From Reclinomonas americana ATCC 50394 (Eukaryota > Jakobida > Jakobea > Jakobida), in the NCBI GenBank assembly GCA_048213135.1, contig PS015559.1, forward strand, positions 1 to 52,798: a stretch of 52,798 bases of DNA. The letters run 5' to 3'. This document shows positions 1 through 11,004 of the stretch, piece after piece. Position 1 is the stretch's first letter. Each line of letters begins with the position of its first letter. Made by a program: the position numbers and the translations under genes. Under the pieces are notes generated by a model. The model saw only the letters and a program-made list of their open reading frames with translations, was not told where the DNA came from and ran no database searches.

Positions 1-96
1 GCGGCTGTGATGCCGATGGGCGCGGGCGCCACGTCTCCGAATGCGCCTCCGCCGACGCTGTACACCCAGAAGCCACCTAAATCGTCTCCCAAGTAA
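1..96 (+). CDS. C-terminal end of an unidentified protein (5' truncated)
   Basis: Frame 1 is open from the first base to a TAA at 94-96 and encodes about 31 residues rich in Pro, Ala, Thr and Lys, with a PPPTLYTQKPPKS-like tail. Such a low-complexity basic end is plausible as the C-terminus of a larger plus-strand gene that begins outside the window. No domain is visible, so no function is proposed. It would lie tail-to-tail with the minus-strand gene ending at 406. The stretch could also be chance open frame, because GC-rich spacers here stay open easily. Confidence 0.35.
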   Translation, partial: AAVMPMGAGATSPNAPPPTLYTQKPPKSSPK

Positions 97-405
97 TCCA
101 CCCGCCGATAGAATGCGCGTGAGAGTGTTTTCTGTGATGCGCTCGCTCGGTTGCCGGTTGCTAGTGGCGCCGGGTGAGTCTGCGGCTCGTTTCCTCCAGT
201 CGGTCGCAAGAATACATAAACCCTACCTCTCTCTCTCTCTCTTGTCTTTCACGCGTCACAACCAGTCTTGCAGTGCCACAGTTGGATCAGGGCAGTGCGA
301 CTGCCACACCTCGTCGAACACGTCACGAGCGAGCTCACTACGAGCCTCGCGTTGTACGGCTGTGGTGGGCGCACGGCAGTCAGCACGCGCGTCCCGTCAG
401 TGTGA
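97..405. other. Intergenic region between convergent gene ends
   Basis: I see no supported gene here. A short CT run lies near 224-243. The region probably holds the two 3' untranslated regions of the flanking convergent genes. Confidence 0.5.
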
Positions 406-3400
406 TCAGTTCTCCACGCAACTCGACTGCAGGTTGACGAGTTGCCGGGCGTGTCGTTGACGCGCTGTTTCCGCGGCCGCGCGTGCAATAGTCTCCAGCT
501 CGGCGGCCGTCAGTTGTGGATCCACAGTCGCTGCCTCCGCGGCCACCACTTCGCCTTCCGGGGTGGTGGCACGCAGAGTGCTAACTGGTGGCTCTACCGT
601 CGGGCGGTGCTCGTCGTCTGCGCTCGCCGACGATTGCGAGGCTTCGTCACTCTCGTCCCACTCGTCGCCGTCGTCAAAGTCATCGTCGCTGACCTCCTGC
701 GTGAAAGTGAGTTGCCGACTCACGCTCACCAGTCGGCACGCAAGCAAACAAACCTCCTCGATCTCGCTCAACGTCTCGTACTGGTCGTCGTCCTCCCACG
801 CCAGGTCGTCGGCCTGCTCCACCATGTGTGCACTGGAGGTCGTTGATGAGGCACGCAGACGTGATCGCGTCGATGACTTGCGGAGGAGGCGGGGTGTCGA
901 CGACGCCTCCGATCCCTCGTTGGGAGGCGGTACTGTCGGTGGTGGCGACGGTGCCGGCGGCGGCTGTGGCTCTTCACGCTTCCGAGCAATGCGCCGCACA
1001 TTCATGTCGGTAATGGCAAGGTTGGACTCGCCGGTGGAGACAATGGTGAAGCGCAGCTGCGGGTACGTCGTGTTGATGATGAACGGCACACCGAACTTGA
1101 CCTTGTAGCGCATCTCGGCCACGGCGCGGTATGGAATGCGCTCTCGCGCCCTGCACGGTGCTCAGCGACGACTCCTGCAGTGGTGAGCAATTCTTGCCAC
1201 CACACTCCCTTACCTGGCTCGCTTGATGATGGTCGACAGTCCCATGCGAAGTGGTGTCAGGTGCTCCGTCTGTACCTCGCCGGCGAGAACGTGACGCACG
1301 TCAAAGATCAGTCCGTGAGGCATGTTGGAGGTCACCACTGCCATTTCAAACACCAGATTCATCTCCTGTGAAACATATGACTGTGAGTGATGATTTCTAA
1401 CGTTGTGCGTGCGTCGCCGAGTAACGCAACCTCGTCCTTGTCGGTCTCCGGCTGATCAAACAGCATGTGACCGTCGACAATGATTTGCGGGTAGGACTTC
1501 TTGCGACAGTAGGCCAGCACGCGCAACTCGCCCAGCCCAATCTCTGGTGCCGCCACAACAAACTGTCAGTGACATTGACGGGCGTGAGGTGGAAGAGGGC
1601 ACACATGCGACGTACTGTGCGGTTGATACGGCTGCGCCTTGGAGAGCACCTCACACGAGAATCGCTGTTCCTTGAGTCGCGAGAAGACTGCAGCAAGTGC
1701 GTCAGAGAGAGTTACTCGCCGTTTGCGACAGCAACAACGAAACTGTTGGCAACCACTGCCCAGTGGGAGCGTTCCGGTGGCTGAAACCAGGTGTAGCGTG
1801 TGAACACTGGTTCCAGCCACTGTCGTGCCTCCTCACGCAGACGAGCAAACTCGAGCAGCGGTGGCGTCGTGCCCTTCAAGGCCAGCACGAGGAAACGGAG
1901 AAAGAGGTTCTACGTACGACCGTGAAGATGAGTGACACTGAGTGCAACTTTAGGGGGTTGGAGACGAGCGCGTACGTACGCGATGAGTGAAATCCATGTC
2001 GCCGGTGAACATGTAGTTGGCCACTGATGTGAGGTCGGCCGTGCGGTCCGACACGAATTCACAGACCATGCGCAGCGCACGACGATCTGCAGCCACTGTG
2101 AGCGATTGCACTCCCGCAACACAGTGCGTAGCACACATACCTCGCAACAGGCACTTGGCCAGCAAGAGTGCCGACAGGCCACACATCCAGTCGTCGCCCT
2201 GTTCGATGATCTCGAGAAGCGAGTGGAACACCAACTCGACATCGATCTCTTCGAGAAGCCATTCGGGTGCCCAGGCGTCCGCGCGGTGGAAGAAGAGCAG
2301 AAACTGCGGGTGGTACTTCCACAAGTGAGGGGAGGGAGGTGGCAACGTAACGACACTACGACGACGACGACGACGACGCACCTCGTTGTACCTCCGCAAT
2401 CGCTCACCCCGGCTGATCGGAACACCCGTCATTGTGACTCCCGAATAGAGCGCACGTAGCGACTCGAGTTGTTCGGGCCACAGGCGGCGCAGCTGCTCCT
2501 CCGGTGAGACATGCCATGAGAGTCAAGGAGTCGAGATGCATACGCATACCTCAAGTCGCGAAAACCGCCAGTCGAACTTGTCCATGTCCTTGAATTCTGC
2601 GTTTGACAATCTGTCAAACAACTGCCCAGATGTTCGCGCACATCGTCTGCCTCACCGTTTTGCAGCATCGGCACCACCACGCCCGCAAAGTTGGCGAAGA
2701 AATCAACGTACCTGCACGCTCTGTCATGCCACTGTGGCGAGCAACTGCTGGACGAGTGTCGACGCAACTCGCTGCTCCTCTCTGTGACACAGAAAATGTC
2801 GGCCACCTGCAACAGACTCTTGAAGAAATCAAAGTAATCCAGCGTCTGTGTGCCCTTGCCCAACACCGTCATCTCCGCCATCATGTCCTCCTGCACAAAA
2901 CACAAGCAACTGCAAAGTCAGAGAGCCCCTGACAGGATATCGTTGGCGCCATCGATAGTTCATGGGGGACACAACTCGAGCCATGAAGATAGCCTCTTCG
3001 CGACTGCAACCAGGCACCAGAGCCAGATTGATAATGGCCCATAAGCGCTCATACACCGGCGGACTGACACGTTCGCGTGACACCTGCGGCACTTGCGACC
3101 AGACCCGAATGACTTGCGCGTGCAGCGGCGCCATGTCAAAGTCGAAATCCTCGCGACCGGCCATGCGCAGCACATCCTCGGCCGAATACGTGGCCACATA
3201 GCGTGTCACGTTGTCTTCGGCGGCCGCTGCGATCGATCACTCGTGGTTGAACACCACGTCACAGGCGGGAGAGACCAAAGACAAGGTGTGACAGAGGACT
3301 GATTGCACGCAACACCACTTTTCCCAGCACAACGATTGGTGCTCGTCGTACACCTGATCCCACGCCGCTCGCAGCACACCAAAGCGCTCCGCTCGAGTGC

Positions 3401-4186
3401 GCGGACATCGCAGATTGTTGACAACTCGGTACATCCGAAACAGCACCTTACGAGAGAGGAGGTCAGCGATGGAGACGATTGACTGGCCTGGACAACCACC
3501 TCGCAGCGCGCAACATCGTCGGCAATCCGCACGGCGTCACTCTCCTCCGATCGGCGCGACGAGCTGGCGACACTCGACATTGGTGCTCCAGCGGCAGCAG
3601 CAGCAGCAGCAGCCTGCACCAGCGAGTGAGCACAAGTGAGCAAGACAACGTGCGCGCAGAATCGATTGCCCAACCTCGGCGGCGGCAATGAGCGGCACCG
3701 TCGCTCCCTGCAACGATGGTGTGGAACGACCCGATGGACTGGCATGCGCGTGTGTGCATGAGTGCATGAGATATGACCACAGGTGAGTGTGTGCGCGCGC
3801 AACTGCGAGGCGGGCGTGTCGGCGCCACTGTTGGAGGGACGTTGATCCAGCATCACAATGGATCGCCGCTGTTGCAGCGATGGCGTGTACTTGGGCGGTG
3901 ACGATGCCTTGCGTGTGAGGCGATGCATGCGTTCGACAGCGAGCACAGAGACGCCGCGTGGAAGGCGCTGTTGCAGTTGTACGCGATAGTCGGAGAGTGT
4001 GCGATGGAGACGACCTGTGTGCGACAGTGTGTGAGTGTCGATGCCACCACGCATTCGTGTGTGTGCTTGAGAGACTCGACTCTTGCGGTGAAACACATTC
4101 TTGCGCAGGCCGTCTTCGTCGCACAGCAGTGCTTGCCATGCAGTCAGCGGTCGCCAACCGACACCGCCACCGCTTGCGCTCGCCAT
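406..4186 (-). CDS. Large multi-exon protein of unknown function
   Basis: A chain of minus-strand exons runs from an ATG at 4184-4186 (starting MASASGGGVGWRP) to a stop at 406-408. Recognisable exon blocks lie near 4186-4060, 3990-3803, 3600-3465, 3446-3313, 3225-2965, 2890-2768, 2720-2400, 2325-2000, 1890-1570, 1550-1430 and 1370-1220, with the last exon from about 1180. The middle is helical and Leu/Val rich, HEAT-like in feel (for example a block with LLEIIEQGDDWMCGLSALLL). The last exon has a beta-rich stretch around VPFIINTTYPQLRF followed by a Pro-rich and very acidic tail, probably disordered. The N-terminal part has Ala and Ser runs. I do not recognise the family. Several donors use GTTGCG (3803, 3313, 2768, 1430). 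The start codon lies about 120 bp downstream of the propionyl-CoA carboxylase stop on the same strand, so the promoter is very short. The exon chain as one gene is inferred. Confidence 0.6.
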
Positions 4187-4306
4187 CAACAAACAATGAT
4201 GAGTGAAAATTGGGTTTTTTCTTTCACTCAACAACAACAACACAGGAACAACACCGCCGGTGCTCAGTGAGCGCACCACAGTGTCGGTGAGGCTGTGGCT
4301 GTTCAG

Positions 4307-7283
4307 TTAGTCGAACTCGATGAGGACCTCATCGGCCTGCACCGTGGAGCCCGGCTTTGTGTGCACGGCCTTGACGGTGGCGTCACGCTCGCAGCGCAAC
4401 ACATTGCGCATCTTCATGGCCTCCACAACCGCCATCTCTTGGCCCATCACAACCTGCTCGGCGAGGCGATGAGTGAATGGAAACGAGCAGAGCGCAATCA
4501 CGCAGAGACCGGCAAACGGACCTTGTCACCCGGTTGCACGTTGATGGACACCACAGAGCCGGGCATGGGCGACAGCAGCGACTTGGAGGTGTCGACCTTC
4601 TTGGGGATCGGCATGTAGCGGCGCAGCTCGTGCTCCGCAGGTGAGTCGACACGCACCGTGAACTGCATCGGCAGAGAGAGCAGTGAGCGACAACACACGT
4701 GAGGAGGAAAAAGCAGAAGTATGTGTGTGCACGCAACGTGCATGCCAAAGTATTGCAAAACAGCGCCCTGCGAGCCGCGGTTGTGCACCTGCACGACCAG
4801 CTCCTCCTCGCCGTCGAGAATGGCATCGAAAATGGCGCTGCCGGGGACCCAGTCGGTGTTGAGGGTCACCTGCTGATCGCCGACACGGACATTGAAGGCG
4901 CCGTTCTCGTCCTGCTCCACCGTCACCGCCTCCGCACTATCGTGCTCAGCGTGCGACACCTGGCCCTTGACGACGGTCACCATGTAGGAGCCGCGGTTGG
5001 CATCAGCATCCACCAGCGGGATCATGTGCTCCACCACGCTGTTGTTGAGCTGGTGCGTCTCGTACTGCAGCACAATGAGAAAACCGAGGCACAAATCAGT
5101 GATCGCCACCAGCTGGAGGACCCAAAAAACCACCCCGAGTACCTCCATGAGAGCAGCGGCCGCCTTCAGAATGATGCGCTGGCGCGGAATCAACACGTGA
5201 CCACCAAAGCCCTTCGGGTACTCCTCCGGGATGAACTTGGTGGTGATGGCACCGCTCAAGTAGCGCGGGTTCTCCAGCACGGCGCGCAAGAACGCGACGT
5301 TGTGGTTCACACCCTGCGATGCGACAGCACGATGTGAGCCCACCGCGCACTGCCAACGAGATCAACACATGACAGGCACACGTGCCTTGATCTGGTAGCT
5401 GTCGAGAGCCTTGCGCATGAGGGCAATCGACTGCTCGCGATTCTCTCCGTAGGTGATGAGCTTGCAGATCAGCGGATCGTAGAAAATGCTAATCTCAGAG
5501 CCCTCGAGAATGCCCGAGTCGCAGCGCACATTTGGGTTGCCCGACAGCGGCTCCTTGTAAGTGGTCAGACGGCCAATCGACGGCAGGAAGTTGCGGAACG
5601 GATCCTGCGGCGCAAGACAAGTTCAGAAAACACCAGGCCATGAAGGGAGACGGGGGGACAGCACAGACCTCGGCGTACACACGAGACTCGGTGGCCCAGC
5701 CGCGAATGCGAATATCCTCCTGGCGCACCGACAGCGGGTTGCCAGAGGCCGCCAGAATCATCTGCTCCACAAGATCCAGTCCGGTGATGAACTCAGTAAT
5801 GGGGTGCTCCACCTGCAGGCGGGTGTTCATCTCCAGGAAGTAGAAGTTGCGGTTCTTGTCGACGAGCATCTCCACAGTGCCGGCTGAGGTGTAGCCGACG
5901 GCCTTGCCGAGTCGCACCGCTCTGCCATCGTCCACACACACACGATTAACACGACGTCACACAAGAGAGAAAGAGGAATAGTAAAAAACGAGCGCAACTG
6001 CTCTCCCATGGCCTTGCGCGTGGCAGGATCCAGGAAGGTCGACGGCGCCTCCTCAATGACCTTTTGGTTGCGGCGCTGAATGGAGCACTCACGCTCCGGC
6101 AGGTACAGCTGTGAGGGAGAAAAAGGGGCATTGAGAACANNNNNNNNNNNNNNNNNNNNNNNNNNNNNNNNNNNNNNNNNNNNNNNNNNNNNNNNNNNNN
6201 NNNNNNNNNNNNNNNNNNNNNNNNNNNNNNNNNNNNNNNNNNNNNNNNNNNNNNNNNNNNNNNNNNNNNNNNNNNNNNNNNNNNNNNNNNNNNNNNNNNN
6301 NNNNNNNNNNNNNNNNNNNNNNNNNNNNNNNNNNNNNNNNNNNNNNNNNNNNNNNNNNNNNNNNNNNNNNNNNNNNNNNNNNNNNNNNNNNNNNNNNNNN
6401 NNNNNNNNNNNNNNNNNNNNNNNNNNNNNNNNNNNNNNNNNNNNNNNNNNNNNNNNNNNNNNNNNNNNNNNNNNNNNNNNNNNNNNNNNNNNNNNNNNNN
6501 NNNNNNNNNNNNNNNNNNNNNNNNNNNNNNNNNNNNNNNNNNNNNNNNNNNNNNNNNNNNNNNNNNNNNNNNNNNNNNNNNNNNNNNNNNNNNNNNNNNN
6601 NNNNNNNNNNNNNNNNNNNNNNNNNNNNNNNNNNNNNNNNNNNNNNNNNNNNNNNNNNNNNNNNNNNGACACAGACTCAAGAGAGACTCAGGGCAGAGAG
6701 GAGGGCATACCCTTCTCCAAACGCTCCACAAAGTGCGAGTTCTCCGACAGGAATCCGTAGCCGGGATGCACAGCCTCCGCGCCCGTGTCTCGCATGGCCT
6801 TGATGATGGCATCTTGGTTGAGGTAGCTCAAGCGAGTCGGCGGCGGTCCCTGCGTGACAAGAGGAGAGTGAGAGACAAGAGACATGATGATGAGAGAGAG
6901 GGGGGTGAGAGGAGAGGAGAGGAGAACGCAACAATGCACACGGCCTCGTCGGCCAATCGCACATGCTTGGCAAACTCATCGGCCTCCGAGTAGACAGCGA
7001 CCGTGCGAATGCCCATGCGACGCGCAGTGCGGAACACACGGCATGCAATCTCTCCGCGGTTGGCCACCAAGATCTTCTTGAACGTCTGCGCAGTGAGAGA
7101 GAAGGAGAGAGAGAAGGAGAAGAGTGAGCGGCCATTGCACCAACAAGACACAAGAGCACACACACGTGCCTTGACAGGGTAGTTGCACGGAGGCTCGACT
7201 TTGACAGGCGGCACACTCGACGTCGACATGCAGCGTGTCGTGGCCAGCGCCGCACGCGCCACGCGTTGCAGCAGCAACACCAT
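4307..7283 (-). CDS. PCCA: Propionyl-CoA carboxylase alpha subunit, mitochondrial biotin carboxylase
   Basis: This subunit carboxylates biotin with ATP and bicarbonate; with the beta subunit it converts propionyl-CoA to methylmalonyl-CoA in mitochondria (odd-chain fatty acid, Val, Ile, Met and Thr breakdown). The ATG at 7281-7283 opens an Arg/Ala/Ser-rich leader ([18 protein letters not shown]) typical of a mitochondrial presequence. Next come the biotin-carboxylase N-terminal motif [19 protein letters not shown], then [13 protein letters not shown], and after a gap the part with [16 protein letters not shown]. The C-terminal biotinyl domain carries the biotin lysine in VVEAMKMRN, after a hinge with [16 protein letters not shown], and the protein ends EVLIEFD at the stop 4307-4309. 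The sequence between hinge and biotin resembles the propionyl-CoA enzyme more than methylcrotonyl-CoA or pyruvate carboxylase. About seven introns are visible; one near 6931 uses a GTTGCG donor. A 528-base gap hides part of the ATP-grasp domain. Confidence 0.93.
6140..6667. other. Assembly gap (528 N)
   Basis: Run of N inside the PCCA gene; it replaces exon(s) encoding part of the ATP-grasp region. Frames running through it are not evidence of coding. Confidence 0.99.
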
Positions 7284-7714
7284 TGCGAAAGATGCGATTT
7301 GCGCGACGTCCTGCTGCATCAATTGCGTTTTTTTGTGTTGATTGGTGACGTTGCATGGATGATCATGCAACAGCTGTTTAACACGGGCGTTAGATTATAA
7401 ACAGCACAAACACGTGATCGCACATGGCGGATCAGTTAAACTCGATCTCTATTCTCGAACTTCGTGATGCAGCTTGGCCAATTGCAACTCATTGGTGCTC
7501 AAGGGTCCCTACACCGCTGTAAATGGCAGACCAGTGCCCTCCTTGCTGTGCTCAAGGGTCCCTACGTATACACCGCTGATGGATATGAACTACACACAGA
7601 GGGATTGAATTATACACGTAAAACACAATGGCTCGTGCGAAGAGAGCGAGCGCTCGAGGGTCATGTTTGTCGTCGCTCTCAGAGAAGGGGGGAGGGGGAG
7701 GTGGAAAAGGAAAC
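7284..7714. other. Intergenic region upstream of PCCA, downstream of the ATP-grasp/SET gene
   Basis: No supported coding exon. It holds the probable PCCA promoter (from 7284) and possibly the 3' end of the upstream minus-strand gene. It includes a short direct repeat and, at its right edge, a G-rich tract next to a gap. Confidence 0.5.
7495..7580. repeat. Direct repeat, two copies about 52 bp apart
   Basis: GTGCTCAAGGGTCCCTAC occurs at about 7495-7512 and again at about 7548-7565. Both copies are followed by ACACCGCTG, directly in the first and after a GTAT insertion in the second. This looks like a small local duplication in noncoding DNA; no function is evident. Confidence 0.75.
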
Positions 7715-8125
7715 NNNNNNNNNNNNNNNNNNNNNNNNNNNNNNNNNNNNNNNNNNNNNNNNNNNNNNNNNNNNNNNNNNNNNNNNNNNNNNNNNNNNNN
7801 NNNNNNNNNNNNNNNNNNNNNNNNNNNNNNNNNNNNNNNNNNNNNNNNNNNNNNNNNNNNNNNNNNNNNNNNNNNNNNNNNNNNNNNNNNNNNNNNNNNN
7901 NNNNNNNNNNNNNNNNNNNNNNNNNNNNNNNNNNNNNNNNNNNNNNNNNNNNNNNNNNNNNNNNNNNNNNNNNNNNNNNNNNNNNNNNNNNNNNNNNNNN
8001 NNNNNNNNNNNNNNNNNNNNNNNNNNNNNNNNNNNNNNNNNNNNNNNNNNNNNNNNNNNNNNNNNNNNNNNNNNNNNNNNNNNNNNNNNNNNNNNNNNNN
8101 NNNNNNNNNNNNNNNNNNNNNNNNN
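7715..8125. other. Assembly gap (411 N)
   Basis: Run of N that removes the 3' end of the ATP-grasp/SET gene. Confidence 0.99.
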
Positions 8126-8990
8126 ACCCACCAGCACACGCGGCTGCCGGTCGCCGCCGTCACAGCTGCGGCGTCCGTGCCCGACACCGCGTTTTGGCTC
8201 GTCGGCTGGCGGCCAGGCCAGCTCGTCCTCGGAGGAGGAGGCCGTCGAGGCACCGGCGTAGGCGTCGGCAATGGCCTGCGTGGTGCGCATCTTGTACCGA
8301 ATGTAACCCGACACGTGGGTGGCGCCGTAGCGATCGAGAATGGCCGGATCGGTCCACTCCTTGCCGGTGATGCGCTTGCGGCATGTCTTGGTGCCGCACG
8401 TGCAGTCGAACGGCTCGCAGTTGATCACAAACGTCGCGTAATCGATGGTCAGTTGCTCGCCACGACGAATGGCGCGGCAGGCCACCGTGTTCAGTCCGTC
8501 CAACCACACATTCGGCTCGCACGAGTGATTAATCGGCTTCCAGTCCATGGGATTGGGCGACCACATGGCCCACACATCGTCGTTCAGTGGATACGCATAT
8601 GCGCGGAACCACTGCTGGTACAGTGGGCCCCACTCCTCGTCCACACGACGCTTGGAGACGAGGTAGTGCGGAGTGGTTTCCTGGCACGCAACGAGTATTA
8701 GAGAGAGAAGAGGAGGGATGCCAAAAGCGCTGAGCATACACACCTCCAGGTGATCGACCACCTCGCCAACATCAATGTCGCGCTTGGCGTACAGGCCGAA
8801 ACCCGATTGCCGCGAATGCCGCACTTCGACCACGTCGCGACGCATCTTTTCGGCGTGCCGGCGCATAGCCGAGCCGATAATGGCGGCCAGGAACGACTCG
8901 TGGCTCGCCTCCGGATCGCGATCCAGAATGAAATCAGCGCTGCCAAACAGACCCGGTGGATACTGCAACGCATCCGCGTCAGTCGCGGCG

Positions 8991-9021
<31 letters not shown>

Positions 9022-10570
9022 TACAATTACCCTGCCACCGACGCAACAAAGACTCCACACTGCGGGTTGATCTCCAAAAAGTACAACTCCCCATCGTGCT
9101 GGCTCAGACGCACGTCCAGGCGACCGTAGCCACGGCCGTTCAGACCCGAGAAGACCACCTTGGCCATTTCGCGCAGACGACGATCGATGCCTGGCTCCGT
9201 CACCGGGAACCACTCAATGCCCTCGTAGTCCACAAACTTGAGCTCGAAGTGCTTGAACGTTTCGCCCTCCGGGAAGCGGCACTCCACCTTGTTGACGGGG
9301 AAAGAAAAAGGGTCAGCCTTGGGAGCGGGAAACAAGCAGAGAGAGAGAGAAGGAGAGATACCGGCTGATACGTGATTGGATTGCTCTTGTCTTCGGCACT
9401 CTCGCTGACCAGCACCGTGAATTCGCGCCCGTCAATGAATTCCTCAATCAGAGTGCCACCAAAAGCATCGATAAACCGCAGCGCCTCGGCACGTAGTGAG
9501 TCCGCGTCCGTGACACGCGAATTCCTCGTCATGCCCACCGAATTGTAGCCACACGGGTGCTTGCACAGTAGTGGGTAACGCAGATCGGTGCCGGTCGCCG
9601 CCAGCTGCACCACCTCTTCCACGGCCTGTACAGAGCAATGAGGTGTGCGCACACAAGTACCATGACACTGAAAAAAAGTAGACACAAGTACCGCCGCATC
9701 GTAGCAAAAGCGCCATGCCGGCGTCCGCAGACCATGTGACACGACGACACGCTTCATGGCCTCACGTGACGGATCGTAAAAGTTGGTGTCGGCACCCGTG
9801 AACGGCACATTCAGGCGCTCGAGTGCATCGACCACCTCGGCACCAGCACGGTCCTCGTCCCATGCGCCGTCGCACAAGTTGAGGTAGCAGTCGTACTGCT
9901 TCTTGGCGATCTGCGTGATTTCCCTCACCGCCGACGCCTTTTTCACTGCGTACGTGTCTGCGCACAAAAAGAGAGAGAGAGGAAGGGTCAGTCGTGTGTG
10001 GTGCTGGTGGTGGCAGCGCGGTATGTGACGCAGTCGGGAATGTGGAATCGCATATCAGAGATCAAGTGCGAGATCATGCAGCGGCGGCAGAGGAGAGAGC
10101 GAACGAGCGAGTGAAGCGCAAGAGGGAACAGCAAAAGAGAGAGAGAGAGCGCGCGTGGATCGCAGCAACAGCAGTGGACACACGCCGGCGCGCGCGCACA
10201 CAGCAAAAAACCGGGCAGCAGCGACACAGCAGCCATCCACTTCGCATCTCTCTCTCTCTCCGCTCATCCTCGCACTCGCACTCCCTCCCTCGCTCTCTCG
10301 TAATCACACCGCTGTCATCCCTTTTACCTTTCATCACATGTCGCTCGCACAACGCACATACACACAGACAGACAGACAGTGAGGCAGCACAGACGACTCA
10401 CCAACAGTGTGCCCCATTCGCTCGAGCCAAATCTCGGGTTTGACATCTACGCAACGGTCAGTGAGAGACAGAAGAGACAGAGGAGAGAGACAGAGAGACG
10501 AACCGGGATCGAGTCCATTGCAAGGCGACACAGAGCCTTCATAAGACGACACCAGCACAGCGATTCGCAT
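8126..10570 (-). CDS. D-Ala-D-Ala-ligase-like ATP-grasp enzyme fused to a SET domain (3' end missing)
   Basis: The ATG at 10568-10570 starts MRIAVLVSSYEGSVSPCNG, an ATP-grasp N-terminal strand, and splicing at 10547ish, 10440-10400 and 9960 keeps one frame. Residues about 60-330 form a D-alanine-D-alanine-ligase-like fold: CYLNLCDGAWDEDRAG, FTGADTNFYDPSREAMK, the ATP-binding LLCKHPCGYNSVGM, TLIEEFIDGREFTV, and the metal-binding ELYFLEINPQCGVF. The chain then continues through YPPGLFGSADFILDRDPEA into a SET domain: SGFGLYAKRDIDVGE, the cofactor motif PINHSCEPNVWLDG, GEQLTIDYATF, and a cysteine-rich post-SET segment FDCTCGTKTCRKRI. A Ser/Glu-rich tail runs into the gap. Catalytic motifs of both halves look intact. 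The ligase half may act on an amino acid or peptide and the SET half may methylate protein lysine, but substrates are unknown. The join CGVF|YPPG uses a GTTGCG donor at 9047. Fusion rather than two genes is supported by continuous exons across 9150-8750. Confidence 0.85.
8991..9018. repeat. (CA)n microsatellite in an intron
   Basis: Fourteen AC units inside the intron that separates the ATP-grasp part from the SET part. Confidence 0.95.
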
Positions 10571-11004
10571 TCTGAAGAGAAAAATGTTCGCTGCATCAGA
10601 AAAAACGATATGCGATCAATCACACAATGCACACATCAGAGAGAGGAAAGAGAAAAACGAAAAGAGAGAGAGAGAAAAAGAGAGAGAAAGAACACAAGGA
10701 TGGCAAAACAAAGATGAATGGATACATGCTGCTCATGTGCAATGAGTGTGCAAGACAAGACAGAGTGTGTGCGCGAATTGTGTGAGAAGATAAAACACAC
10801 AAGAAGAAAAAAAGGTGTGTGAGTTGGAAACGTAACACACGACTGATAACAACGCGCAACTGTGACAGAGAGAGAGAGACACACAGACAGAGAGATGCAC
10901 ACACGTAATCACACCTTTTTCGAACTCAGTCTTCGTTGATTCGTCGGATAGGAAGTCACTCGCTCTCTCTTTGTTTGTGTGCGTTTTGTTTGTGAGAGAG
11001 TGCG
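10571..11004. promoter_or_regulatory. Shared upstream region of two divergent genes
   Basis: The start codons of the ATP-grasp/SET gene (10570, minus) and the NADPH oxidase (11005, plus) face away from each other across 434 bp. The plus strand of this spacer is strongly purine-rich, with many GAGA runs between 10630 and 10900. No TATA box is evident. Shared regulation is an inference from position only. Confidence 0.5.

Noticed and set aside
7464-7714. Plus-strand open frame over the direct repeat and into the gap
   Set aside because: It is open mainly because of N bases; the readable part has no splice context or protein-like composition.
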